Source of the DNA: Martelella alba
Lineage (GTDB): Bacteria > Pseudomonadota > Gammaproteobacteria > Enterobacterales > Enterobacteriaceae
NCBI RefSeq assembly: GCF_005217455.1
Contig: NZ_SZPQ01000032.1
Location: forward strand, 1 to 63,382
DNA length: 63,382 nt
Direction: 5' to 3'
A program made the position numbers and the translations under genes. Under the pieces are notes generated by a model, which searched no databases, was not told where the DNA came from, and saw only the letters and a list, made by a program, of their open reading frames with translations. Below are positions 55,514 through 63,382 of this stretch, one piece after another (the stretch's first letter is position 1; every line of letters begins with the position of its first letter).

Positions 55514-56659
55514 ATGACGGAACACAGTACTCCAACACCTCAGCAGGATAACGCCGCGGCCGCGGCCGTCTCCGACCGTCCGGAACAAACGGCGTCCCGG
55601 CCTTCCGGCGGCGGCCGACGCGGGACGACGGCGATGATACTGGCGGTGGTCGCCATACTCATAGCCCTGCTGCTCGCCGCCGCGCTGTATTTCCATGATA
55701 CCCGCCGCGAGAAAGCGCAATCCGCCGCCACCGAACAATTGCAGTCAAGTCTGGACGGACTGCGGCAGGCCCAGCAGCAACAGCAGCAGCAATATCAGAC
55801 CGCCTTGCGGAGGCAGGAACAGGCACTGGATGACGCGCGGCGACAGGCCGACGCCCAGGCCAGGCAGATTGGCGAATTGCAGGATAAAATCGCCACCATT
55901 TCCGGCGCCGACGCCAATACCTGGCTGCTGGCGCAGGCGGACTTTTTGATCAAATTGGCCGGCCGTAAATTATGGAGCGATCAGGATATCGTCACTGCCG
56001 GCGCGTTGCTTAAAAGCGCCGACGCCAGCCTGGCGGACATGAACGACCCCAGCCTAATGCCGGTGCGGCGCGCCATTACCGATGACATCGCCAGCTTGTC
56101 ATCGGTCAGCCAGATCGATTTCGACGGCATTATTCTTAAGGTAAACCAGTTAGCGAATCAGGTGGATAATCTGCGTCTGGCGGATAACGACAGCGACGAG
56201 GCCCCCATGGACAGCGATGGCGACAGCAAGTTATCGGGCTCCGTGCGTCAATGGCGGCAGAATCTCAGCAAAAGCTGGCATAATTTCCTCAATGACTTTA
56301 TCACTATCCGCCGTCGGGATACCGGCGCCGAACCCCTGCTGGCGCCCAATCAGGATGTCTATCTGCGGGAAAACATCCGTTCCCGCCTGCTTATCGCCGC
56401 GCAGGCGGTGCCGCGCCATCAAACCGATATCTTCCAGCAGTCGCTGGAAACCGTCGCCACGTGGGTCCGTGCTTATTTCGACACCAACGACGCCGCTACC
56501 CGCGCTTTTCTCACTGAAGTGGATTCATTGAGCCAGCAAAGCGTGTCCCTGGATGTGCCGGACCATCTCTCCAGCCAGCCCATCATGGACAAACTGATGC
56601 AGACGCGGGTACGCAATTTGCTGGCGCAGCCGGCCGCGCCTGCCAGTCAGGGAGAATAG
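55514..56659 (+). CDS. hemX: HemX, putative inner-membrane protein of the hem operon
   Basis: This 381-residue protein is annotated in some databases as a uroporphyrinogen-III methyltransferase, but it lacks that fold. It has a Thr/Pro/Ala-rich cytoplasmic N-terminus, one TM at about 38-60 ([20 protein letters not shown]), then a Gln-rich coiled coil ([20 protein letters not shown]) and a helical domain with [20 protein letters not shown]. Its exact function is unknown. It lies 3 bp before hemY, and the two are presumably co-translated. Confidence 0.92.
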   Translation: MTEHSTPTPQQDNAAAAAVSDRPEQTASRPSGGGRRGTTAMILAVVAILIALLLAAALYFHDTRREKAQSAATEQLQSSLDGLRQAQQQQQQQYQTALRRQEQALDDARRQADAQARQIGELQDKIATISGADANTWLLAQADFLIKLAGRKLWSDQDIVTAGALLKSADASLADMNDPSLMPVRRAITDDIASLSSVSQIDFDGIILKVNQLANQVDNLRLADNDSDEAPMDSDGDSKLSGSVRQWRQNLSKSWHNFLNDFITIRRRDTGAEPLLAPNQDVYLRENIRSRLLIAAQAVPRHQTDIFQQSLETVATWVRAYFDTNDAATRAFLTEVDSLSQQSVSLDVPDHLSSQPIMDKLMQTRVRNLLAQPAAPASQGE

Positions 56660-56662
56660 ACC

Positions 56663-57847
56663 ATGGTAAAAGTACTGCTGCTGTTCGTGCTGTTGATGGC
56701 CGGCATCGTCATCGGCCCGATGATAGCCGGCCATCAGGGCTATGTGCTGATCCAAACCGATAATTACAATATTGAGACCAGCGTCACGGGATTGGTGGTG
56801 ATATTGGTCGTGTCCCTGATCATTTTGCTCGCGCTGGAAGCCCTCTTACGGCGGGTTTTCCGTACTGGAGCCCGTGCCCGCCGCTGGCTGGCCGGCCGAA
56901 AGAATCACCGCGCCCGAATTCATACCAAAGCGGCGCTGATGAAACTGGCCGAAGGCGATTATCGACAAGTGGAAAAATTGCTGACCCGCAATGCCGATCA
57001 CGCCGATCAGCCAGTGGTCAATTACCTGCTGGCCGCCGAGGCGGCGCAGCAACGGGGCGACGATATCCGCGCCAACCAACATCTTGAGCGCGCCATGGAA
57101 ACCGCGGAAGACGATCAGTTGCCGGTGGATATCACCCGGGTCCGGCTGCAATTGGCGCGCAATGAAAACCATGCCGCCCGCCATGGGGTCGATCATTTGC
57201 TGGCCGTCGCGCCGCGGCATCCCGAAGTATTGCGACTGGCCGAGCAAGCATTTATCCGTACCCGCGCCTGGCAGGCCCTGTTGGATATTCTGCCGACCAT
57301 GCGCAAGATTGGGCTGCACGAGGAAACGGCCATTGATGAGTTGGCTTACCGGAGTCATACCGGCCTGATGGATCAGATCATGGAAAACGAAGGCAGCAAG
57401 GGACTCAATGCCTGGTGGCGCAATCAAAGCCGTAAAACGCGCGGCGATAGCCGCTTGCAGGCGGCGTTGGCGGAACACCTGATCGAATGCAACGATCATG
57501 ATACCGCCCAGGCTATTATCGTTAATGGCCTGAAAAATCGGCAAAGCGACGACTTGTTGTTATTGTTGCCCCGGCTGAAATCCGGCGATCCTGAGCAATT
57601 GGAGAAGGTGTTGCGCCGGCAGATCAAACAGCAGGGCGCGACGCCGCTGTTAAACAGCACCCTGGGACAATTGCTGATGCAGCGGGGAGATTGGCAGGCC
57701 GCCGCCGACGCGTTGCGCGCGGCATTGAAACAGCGGCCGGACCCTCACGACTATGCCTGGCTGGCGGATGTATTGGATCGATTGCACTTGCCGGAGGAAT
57801 CGGCGCGCATGCGCCGTGAGGGATTGATGATATCGTTGAAACCCTAA
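56663..57847 (+). CDS. hemY: HemY, TPR-containing inner-membrane protein
   Basis: This 394-residue protein is of the proteobacterial HemY type, unrelated to protoporphyrinogen oxidase HemY of Bacillus. Two N-terminal TMs (about 1-22 and 40-62) flank ETSVTGLVVILVVSLIILLA. The rest is tetratricopeptide-like helices (HLERAMETAEDDQLPVDITR; NSTLGQLLMQRGDWQAAADA). It is the last gene of hemCDXY. Its stop codon overlaps the terminator T-run of the convergent GlmZ gene. Confidence 0.94.
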   Translation: MVKVLLLFVLLMAGIVIGPMIAGHQGYVLIQTDNYNIETSVTGLVVILVVSLIILLALEALLRRVFRTGARARRWLAGRKNHRARIHTKAALMKLAEGDYRQVEKLLTRNADHADQPVVNYLLAAEAAQQRGDDIRANQHLERAMETAEDDQLPVDITRVRLQLARNENHAARHGVDHLLAVAPRHPEVLRLAEQAFIRTRAWQALLDILPTMRKIGLHEETAIDELAYRSHTGLMDQIMENEGSKGLNAWWRNQSRKTRGDSRLQAALAEHLIECNDHDTAQAIIVNGLKNRQSDDLLLLLPRLKSGDPEQLEKVLRRQIKQQGATPLLNSTLGQLLMQRGDWQAAADALRAALKQRPDPHDYAWLADVLDRLHLPEESARMRREGLMISLKP

Positions 57848-57875
57848 AAAAAACACTTGCCGATATGGCAAGTGT
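57846..57875 (-). terminator. GlmZ Rho-independent terminator, overlapping the hemY stop
   Basis: ACACTTGCC pairs with GGCAAGTGT (57853-57861 and 57867-57875) around a 5-nt loop. On the minus strand it is followed by eight T (57853-57846). The last bases of the T-run are the TAA stop of hemY. Confidence 0.88.
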
Positions 57876-58045
57876 CCAAGGTCGAATCATAATGGCATCA
57901 AGTCGGCGCCTCACTCAACGGTTTGTCCGGCGGGTCGGATGACAATGCATCAACCCTCTGGCCAATAGGCGCCCCAATTGGCTCTGCGTCATTCCGGGAT
58001 TTATGAGGCGTAAACGCGAACATAAGCAAAGGAATGAGCATCTAC
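57846..58045 (-). ncRNA. glmZ: GlmZ small RNA
   Basis: The minus strand from 58045 reads GTAGATGCTCATTCC, then TTATGTTCGCG, GCCTCATAAATCCCGGAATG and ACGCAGAGCC. This is nearly identical to the 5' part of E. coli GlmZ, the Hfq-dependent RNA that activates glmS translation. CCGTTGAGTGAGGCGCCGAC and the terminator follow. The central part and the 3' glmS-pairing region (ACTTGATGCCATTATGA against ACTTGTTGTCATACAGA in E. coli) have diverged. The length is about 200 nt (E. coli 207). It is convergent with hemY, as in E. coli. A sigma-54-type promoter lies upstream. The neighbouring aslA and yifK genes of E. coli are absent; treC follows. Confidence 0.92.
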
Positions 58046-58057
58046 GAACACGATCAT

Positions 58058-58074
58058 TGCAGTTGCCGTGCCAA
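58058..58074 (-). promoter_or_regulatory. Sigma-54-type promoter of glmZ
   Basis: The minus strand reads TTGGCACGGCAACTGCA, with the invariant GG and GC separated by exactly 10 bp, about 13 nt before the GlmZ 5' end. Several enterobacteria use an RpoN/GlrR-dependent glmZ promoter. TGTC-type half-sites lie upstream on the minus strand (58093-58096 and 58121-58124 regions), but no full TGTC-N10-GACA GlrR site is clear. Confidence 0.7.
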
Positions 58075-58293
58075 GTCTTTCCGTGGCGCCGGCCGACACA
58101 ATAAACACCGGCGCCGCCCGTGACAAAAATGAATATTATCCATGAATAACATAGCGTTAATTTGATCGATTTTTTCTTGCCGCCCAAACCGTCTTCGCTG
58201 GCGCGCGGCGCCGGTCGAGTAAAATTCGACCGTACCGTTACCTGGCGGCGACACTTTTCAAGTGGTTAGTAAAACTTATTTCAAAACATATAA

Positions 58294-60012
58294 TTAAGTG
58301 TCTTCATTAAGAGACATGCCGGAGGCAATGGCCTGTTCTTCGTTTATCAGCCACCAGTTCGCCTCAAACGGCCGCAGCATGTTGCCGTTTTCCGCCGTCG
58401 GTTCGTCATAATTGCCGCATAACCACGCCCAGCGCGCCCGGCCGTCCAGATAATCCTCGGCAAGCGGCAACGTTTGTGGACCAAGGTTGGCCATAACCCG
58501 CAAACGCTGACCGGCCATACGGCGCTCATAACACCAGAGGACGGGGTGCGCCGGCGCCAAATCGCGATAGTCGCCGTGGAGAATCACCGGATATCGCCTG
58601 CGCAGAGCGATAAGTCGCCGGTAAACATGCAATACCGAACCGGGATCCGCCATGGCGCGCGCCACATTGATTTCCCGGTAATTGTCCGCTAGGCCAATCC
58701 AGCTTTCGCCCTCTGTGAATCCCGCGTTGCGCGATGCGTCCCATTGCATGGGAGTACGACCGTTATCCCGGGATTTGGCGGCCAGGATCGCCAGCAGTTC
58801 CCCTTCATCGCGCCGTTGTTTCCGCAAGGCGGCGAACATATTCAGGCTTTCGACGTCGCGGTAACAGCCGATATGGTCGAAATGGGGATTCGTCATGCCG
58901 ATCTCCTCCCCCTGATAGATAAACGGCGTGCCCTGCATACCGTATAAGACCAGCGCCAGCATCGCGGCCGACGTCTCGCGAAGCGGACCTTCCGCGCCCA
59001 GGCGCGAGACTATGCGCGGCTGGTCATGATTACACCAGAACAAGGCATTCCAGGCCTGCCCATGCATGCCGCGCTGCCATTCGTTGAAGATCCGTTTGAG
59101 CAAAATCCGGTCGGCCGGCGCCCGATGCCATTTTTCGCCGTCGGGATAATCCACCTTGAGGTGATGAAAATTGAATGTCATGGACAGTTCCCTGCCATCC
59201 GTGGCGGCGTATCGCCGGCAATGCGCCAGGCTGGTGGAGGACATTTCGCCGACGGTCATCAGCCCCAGCGGCTGGAAGACATCGCGGCTGAACTCCTGCA
59301 AAAATTCATGGATGTTTGGCCCGTCGGTGTAAAACCGCCGGCCGTCGCCTTGGTGATCATCCGGGAAACCGGGATGCTTGGAAACCAGATTGATGACATC
59401 CAGACGCAGCCCCGCCACGCCCTTGTCCGCCCAGAAGCGGCACACGTTTTTCAATTCGGCGCGTAATCGCGGATTTTCCCAATTCAGATCAGCCTGTTCA
59501 GGCGCAAAGGAATGTAAATAGTACTGCCCGCTGGGCGCATGCCACTGCCAGGCCGAACCGCCGAATTTGGATTGCCAATTGTTGGGCGGTCCGCCGTTCA
59601 CGCCATCACGCCAGATATAAAAATCGCGCCGGGGGCTGGCGGGATCTTCGGCGGCCCTAAACCAGGCATGGCGGGTGGAAGTATGATTCAACACCATATC
59701 CATCACCACGCGGATATTGCGTCGCCCGGCTTCGGCCACCAACCGTTCGAAATCGGCCATGGTGCCGTATTGCGGATCGATGGCGCAATAGTCCGCGATA
59801 TCGTAGCCGTTATCCACCTGTGGCGAGAGATAAATCGGCGTTAGCCACACCGCGTCCACGCCCAGCCAATGCAGGTAATCCAAGCGGCGAATGATGCCGG
59901 GTAAATCGCCCGTGCCTTTGCCGGCGCTGTCCTGGAAGCTTTTTGGATAAATTTGATAGATGACGCCGTTTCGCCACCAGGGAATAAAATTGCCGTGCAT
60001 TGCGATATCCAT
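58294..60012 (-). CDS. treC: Trehalose-6-phosphate hydrolase
   Basis: TreC (GH13) splits trehalose 6-phosphate into glucose and glucose 6-phosphate in the cytoplasm. Catalytic residues are in VAGLRLDVINLVSKHPGFPD (nucleophile Asp), TVGEMSSTSLAHCRRYAATD (acid/base Glu) and FWCNHDQPRIVSRLG (Asp). GVIYQIYPKSFQDSAGKGTG is the family N-terminus. It has 572 residues against 551 in E. coli, with a few extra residues at both ends (starts MDIAMHGNFIPWW; ATG 60000 is an alternative start). It lies 94 bp after treB in the same operon. Confidence 0.96.
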   Translation of the reverse strand: MDIAMHGNFIPWWRNGVIYQIYPKSFQDSAGKGTGDLPGIIRRLDYLHWLGVDAVWLTPIYLSPQVDNGYDIADYCAIDPQYGTMADFERLVAEAGRRNIRVVMDMVLNHTSTRHAWFRAAEDPASPRRDFYIWRDGVNGGPPNNWQSKFGGSAWQWHAPSGQYYLHSFAPEQADLNWENPRLRAELKNVCRFWADKGVAGLRLDVINLVSKHPGFPDDHQGDGRRFYTDGPNIHEFLQEFSRDVFQPLGLMTVGEMSSTSLAHCRRYAATDGRELSMTFNFHHLKVDYPDGEKWHRAPADRILLKRIFNEWQRGMHGQAWNALFWCNHDQPRIVSRLGAEGPLRETSAAMLALVLYGMQGTPFIYQGEEIGMTNPHFDHIGCYRDVESLNMFAALRKQRRDEGELLAILAAKSRDNGRTPMQWDASRNAGFTEGESWIGLADNYREINVARAMADPGSVLHVYRRLIALRRRYPVILHGDYRDLAPAHPVLWCYERRMAGQRLRVMANLGPQTLPLAEDYLDGRARWAWLCGNYDEPTAENGNMLRPFEANWWLINEEQAIASGMSLNEDT

Positions 60013-60106
60013 CTTGTTTTTACCGTTATCCCTGACATTATCCCTGACAAAAGAGCGGCGGCCGCCGCTTCTGTCCGGAGAACCCGAAAATCCTTTCTTG
60101 TCGGCG

Positions 60107-61525
60107 TCATACCGCCGGCAGGGCGTTCATATTGGTTTTACGCCGGTAGATCGCCAAGGTCAGCGCCAGCGGCACCGCAATGGCAACCAGCATGGCCACG
60201 CCATAGATATCCCAGAACCGGGGCTGGATGGACAGGATGCCCGGCAGGCCGCCGACGCCGATACCGTTGGCCAGCACGCCGAACAATCCGCAGACCAGGC
60301 CCGCGCAGGCGGAGCCGGCCATGGCGCACAGCATGGGAAAGCGGTACTTCAGATTAATGCCGTACAAGGCCGGCTCCGTCACGCCGAGAAATGCCGATAT
60401 CGCCGCCGGCACCGAGACTTCCCGCTCGTTGGCCTTGCGGCTAACCAGAATAATACCGAGTACCGACGCGCCCTGGGCGATATTGGACAAGGCGATCAGC
60501 GGCCAGACCGGCGTGCCCCCCATGCTTTGCACCATCTGCAAATCGACGGCCAGCGTCGTTTGATGAATGCCGGTGATCACCAGCGGCGCGTAGAGAAAGC
60601 CGAACAGCGCCGCGCCGATCGGCGCGAGATTGCCGGTCATCAGGCCCCGTACCGCCCAGGCCACGCCGTCGCCTATCAGGCGGCCGAAGGGACCGATGAC
60701 CGCATGCGCCAGGAACACCGCCAATATCAGCGACGCCACCGGCACCACCACCAGATAAAGATAATCCGGCACCAGGCGTTTGAGGCGGGTTTCAATCATC
60801 GCCAGCGCCATGCCGGCCAGCAGCGATGGCACCACTTGCGCCTGATAGCCGACTTTCTCGATGGCGAACAACCCGAAATTCCATGCATCCGGCATCTGCT
60901 GGCCGAGCAAATAGGCATTCATCAGTTGCGGCGACACCAGGGTCACCCCCAGGACGATGCCCAGCGCCGGCGTTCCGCCCATTTTTTTCACTGTCGACCA
61001 ACAGATGCCCACCGGCAGGTAAAAAAAGACCGCCTCGCCGATGAGCCACAAAAAGTCATACACCGTTTGCCAGAGTTGATGGGTTTTGGCCAACGGTTGC
61101 GCGCCGAACCAGGGAATGTCGCCGATAACATTACGGAATCCCAGTATCAGGCCGCCGCTAATCAGTACCGGCAACAAGGGAAAAAAGATTTCGGCGAAAT
61201 GGGAAATCGCCAGTTCGTGCCAGCTCATATTACGGCGCGCGGCCTGCCGGGCGGTTTCCTTATCGCCGCCATCGACCCGTGCCGTCGCGATCAGCGCCTG
61301 ATACCAGTCGCCGACATCGGTGCCGATCACCACCTGGAACTGGCCGGCGTTGGTGAAACACCCTTTGACCATCGGCAACTGGGCGATTTTTTCCGGTTGC
61401 GCCGCCCGTGGATCGTTAAGGACGAAGCGCAGGCGGGTGATACAGTGGCTAACGGCGGCAATGTTTTCCCTGCCGCCTATCAGCGATACCAGGTTATCGA
61501 TATCACGGGGACTCTTTGTTTTCAT
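60107..61525 (-). CDS. treB: PTS trehalose-specific EIIBC
   Basis: TreB takes up and phosphorylates trehalose to trehalose 6-phosphate. The EIIB domain (1-90) has the phosphorylated Cys28 in AAVSHCITRLRFVL. The EIIC domain (about 110-465) has ten hydrophobic segments with GVTEPALYGINLKYRFPMLC. There is no EIIA domain, so EIIA-Glc (Crr) must donate, as in E. coli. It has 472 residues (E. coli 473). AAAGGT lies 6 nt before ATG 61525. It is followed by treC and divergent from treR. Confidence 0.96.
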   Translation of the reverse strand: MKTKSPRDIDNLVSLIGGRENIAAVSHCITRLRFVLNDPRAAQPEKIAQLPMVKGCFTNAGQFQVVIGTDVGDWYQALIATARVDGGDKETARQAARRNMSWHELAISHFAEIFFPLLPVLISGGLILGFRNVIGDIPWFGAQPLAKTHQLWQTVYDFLWLIGEAVFFYLPVGICWSTVKKMGGTPALGIVLGVTLVSPQLMNAYLLGQQMPDAWNFGLFAIEKVGYQAQVVPSLLAGMALAMIETRLKRLVPDYLYLVVVPVASLILAVFLAHAVIGPFGRLIGDGVAWAVRGLMTGNLAPIGAALFGFLYAPLVITGIHQTTLAVDLQMVQSMGGTPVWPLIALSNIAQGASVLGIILVSRKANEREVSVPAAISAFLGVTEPALYGINLKYRFPMLCAMAGSACAGLVCGLFGVLANGIGVGGLPGILSIQPRFWDIYGVAMLVAIAVPLALTLAIYRRKTNMNALPAV

Positions 61526-61602
61526 TCGGCGACCTTTCGGTAATGGAGCTCAGTGGTATTTACTGGCAGGAAAAGTACCGCCAAACGAAGCGGCGCAAAA
61601 GC

Positions 61603-61614
61603 GGGAACGTTCCC
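61603..61614. promoter_or_regulatory. TreR operator candidate
   Basis: GGGAACGTTCCC is a perfect 12-bp palindrome with central CG, the LacI/TreR type, about 80 bp upstream of treB and between the two divergent genes. A CRP-like half-site (TCGGGATCACAGAA, 61623-61636) lies beside it, as expected for a catabolite-controlled PTS operon. Confidence 0.65.
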
Positions 61615-61752
61615 ATTTTTAATCGGGATCACAGAAATATTCTTGGCGCCGCCGCCAGGCTCCCCTTCTGCGTTGAATCGGCGCCCAACGGAAATTATGG
61701 TGTTACACTGGAGCAAAAACCCCGATCCGGGCTCACACTGATTGCAAATGCT

Positions 61753-62709
61753 ATGGCATCTCAACAAAACCGACTGACCATTAAGGATATCGCCCGGCTG
61801 AGCGGCGTGGGCAAATCGACCGTTTCACGGGTGCTGAACAACGAAAGCCGGGTTAGCCCGCAGACGCGGGAGCGCGTTGCGGCAGTCATTCGCGAGCAAG
61901 GCTTTATCCCGTCCAAATCGGCGCAGGTGATGCGCGGTCAAAGCGATAGGATTATCGGCATTATCGTCACCCGACTGGATTCGCCATCGGAAAACCAGGC
62001 GGTGCGCGCCATTTTGCCGTTACTTTACGAGCAAGGCTATGATTCGCTTTTAATGGAAAGCCTGCTTAACCAAAACCGGGTGGAAGAACATCTGCGCGTT
62101 TTGTGCCAACGGCATGTGGATGGCGCGATTCTATTCGGTTTCAATGGATTGCAGAGCGCCGTCCTTTCTGAATGGCAGAACAAAATGGTCGTTATGGCCC
62201 GTGAATACGCCGGGATGACCTCGGTCCGGTACGATGACGCCGGGGCGGTAACGCTATTGCTGGAGCGCTTATGGCGGCAAGGCCATCGCCATATCGGCTA
62301 TATCGGGGTGGAACCGGTGGACGAGACCACCGGCCGACTCCGCCATGACGCCTATCGGCAGGGGTGTGCCCGGCTGGGGATAACGCCGTCGTCGGCGCTG
62401 GGCGATCTGAGCTATCAAAGCGGCTACCGGTTGGCGGGACGGGTTATTAATGCCCAAACCACGGCGCTTATCTGCGCCACCGATACCATCGCCCTGGGCG
62501 CGATCAAATTCCTGCAACAGCAAAATCTCGCGCCGGTGCAGATGTGCAGTATCGGCCACACGCCGTTGCTGAAATTCCTGTTTCCCGACACGCTGTCGGT
62601 GGATCTGGGCTATTCGAACGCCGGCCGGGAGGCGGCCCGCCGACTGGCCGGCCTGCTAAACGGCGAGCAGGAAAAATCCGCCGTCGTCGTCCCTTGCATA
62701 CTGGACTGA
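61753..62709 (+). CDS. treR: Trehalose operon repressor TreR (LacI family)
   Basis: TreR represses treBC; in E. coli it is induced by trehalose 6-phosphate. 318 residues from ATG 61753 (MASQQNRLTIKDIARLSGVG) match E. coli TreR (315). The helix-turn-helix is LTIKDIARLSGVGKSTVSRV, and the effector domain has IIGIIVTRLDSPSENQAVRA and LICATDTIALGAIKFLQQQN. The long upstream ORF extension (79 codons to 61516) has no homology. There is no strong ribosome site. In E. coli treR lies upstream in the same direction as treBC; here it is divergent. Confidence 0.94.
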   Translation: MASQQNRLTIKDIARLSGVGKSTVSRVLNNESRVSPQTRERVAAVIREQGFIPSKSAQVMRGQSDRIIGIIVTRLDSPSENQAVRAILPLLYEQGYDSLLMESLLNQNRVEEHLRVLCQRHVDGAILFGFNGLQSAVLSEWQNKMVVMAREYAGMTSVRYDDAGAVTLLLERLWRQGHRHIGYIGVEPVDETTGRLRHDAYRQGCARLGITPSSALGDLSYQSGYRLAGRVINAQTTALICATDTIALGAIKFLQQQNLAPVQMCSIGHTPLLKFLFPDTLSVDLGYSNAGREAARRLAGLLNGEQEKSAVVVPCILD

Positions 62710-62771
62710 CACGCAAGGGCGCGGCGCTACCGCCGTGTGTGGCGGTGGCGGTCCGCCGTCGAGCGACGCCA

Positions 62772-63305
62772 TCAGGCCGACACGGTCTTTAGCCGCTGTT
62801 CGCCCAACCCTTCGACGCCCAGCCGCATGATCTGACCGGCACGCAGAAACACCGGTTGGGGTTTATGCCCCAATCCCACCCCCGGCGGCGTGCCCGTGGC
62901 GATAATATCGCCGGATTGCAGGCTCATAAAACGGCTCAAATAGCTGACGATATGCCGCACGCCGAAGATCATGGTCTTGGTATTGCCGTTCTGGAAACGC
63001 CGGCCATCGACTTCCAGCCAGAGGCTCAACCGCTGCGGGTCGGGTATTTCATCGGCGGTCACCAGCCAGGGGCCGATGGGGCCGAATGTGTCGCAGCCTT
63101 TGCCTTTGTCCCAGGTGCCGCCGCGTTCAATCTGCCATTCCCGCTCGGAAATATCGTTGACCACGCAATATCCGGCCACATACTCCAGCGCGTCCCGCTC
63201 GTCGATATACCGGCCCCCCCGGCCGATAACCACCCCCAGTTCCACTTCCCAATCGGTCTTCGCCGAGCCGCGGGGAATTTGCACATCGTCGTTGGGACCG
63301 ATAAT
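62772..63305 (-). pseudogene. Fumarylacetoacetate-hydrolase-family gene, 5' end removed by Tn3-family transposon
   Basis: The remaining frame reads IIGPNDDVQIPRGSAKTDWE, then VELGVVIGRGGRYIDERDAL, VNDISEREWQIERGGTWDKG and IIATGTPPGVGLG. This is the catalytic, metal-binding C-terminal domain of the FAH family (2-hydroxyhepta-2,4-diene-1,7-dioate isomerase / acylpyruvase / ureidoglycolate-lyase-like). The family is about 280 residues; roughly the first 100-110 are missing. The homology stops exactly where the Tn3 repeat begins at 63306. Upstream in frame is a TAG inside the transposon. An internal GTG (63284) could start a 170-residue product, but it would lack the N-terminal domain. The exact substrate is unknown. 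Confidence 0.85.
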
Positions 63306-63382
63306 GGGGTCTGAGGGCCAATGGAACGAAAACGTACGCTAAGAACACAACTCCTTGTTATAAAATAAAATTATTTATGATG
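63306..63382 (+). mobile_element. Tn3-family transposon end (38-bp inverted repeat), continues past window
   Basis: 63306-63343 reads GGGGTCTGAGGGCCAATGGA followed by ACGAAAACGTACGCTAAG. The Tn3 inverted repeat is GGGGTCTGACGCTCAGTGGA then ACGAAAACTCACGTTAAG, so the two match at most positions with the same length and both ends conserved. The repeat faces inward to the right. The 39 bp beyond it are AT-rich and non-coding. A 5-bp target duplication would be ATAAT or TAATG-like (63301-63305); the other end is outside the window. Confidence 0.85.

Noticed and set aside
55514-56659. HemX as a uroporphyrinogen-III C-methyltransferase
   Set aside because: It has no SAM-binding motifs of the CysG/CobA type. 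The single TM plus coiled-coil layout fits the HemX family of unknown function.
57915-58187. 90-codon minus-strand ORF between hemY and treC
   Set aside because: It covers the GlmZ RNA and its promoter. The sequence conservation seen is that of GlmZ, and the peptide has no family resemblance.
57848-58293. tRNA cluster after hemY/yifK (argX-hisR-leuT-proM in the E. coli neighbourhood)
   Set aside because: No cloverleaf or CCA-type 3' end is visible here or in any other gap I read.

Overview
The window is chromosomal DNA of a gamma-proteobacterium of the order Enterobacterales. Nearly every housekeeping protein has a close E. coli counterpart in E. coli-like gene order (glgBXCAP-asd, gntT/gntR, pldA-recQ-rhtC, dapF-yigA-xerC-yigB-uvrD-corA, cyaA/cyaY, hemCDXY). 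ERIC-like repeats and the enterobacterial small RNAs RyhB and GlmZ are also present. GC is high, with AT-rich accessory patches. The genus cannot be fixed from sequence reading alone; a Sodalis-like or plant/insect-associated lineage is only a guess.

Left accessory region (1-13.4 kb): an IS66-family element runs off the left edge and has cut into a SymE-type toxin gene. Beyond it lies a leftward contact-dependent inhibition (CDI) locus, cdiB-cdiA-cdiI. Its giant exoprotein gene carries one in-frame ochre codon just before the VENN/toxin module, so the toxin tip is split from the delivery stalk. About 1 kb of AT-rich, repeat-containing non-coding DNA separates this from glpE. The glpG and glpR genes that usually follow glpE are absent.

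Core region A (13.4-30.6 kb): glpE and divergent glpD, the complete glycogen cluster glgB-X-C-A-P (leftward, with an ERIC element between glgC and glgA), asd, yhgN, and gntT/gntR with a 38-bp perfect palindrome as operator.

Rearranged junction (30.6-37.6 kb): pldB-yigL, a Fur-box-driven RyhB gene, a chemoreceptor, pirin-like yhhW, an orphan Ig-like protein and rhtC. The order fits a single inversion whose ends lie between gntR and yhhW and between rhtC and pldB.

Core region B (37.6-58 kb): recQ, pldA (catalytic Asn replaced by Asp), yigI, rarD, an AbrB-family membrane protein, corA with a possible leader ORF, uvrD with a LexA box, yigB-xerC-yigA-dapF-lptM, cyaY/cyaA with a CRP site, hemCDXY, and GlmZ convergent with hemY behind a sigma-54-type promoter.

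Right end (58-63.4 kb): trehalose genes treB-treC with divergent treR. Then comes a fumarylacetoacetate-hydrolase-family gene whose 5' part is cut off by the 38-bp inverted repeat of a Tn3-family transposon that continues beyond the window. Mobile DNA therefore bounds both edges.
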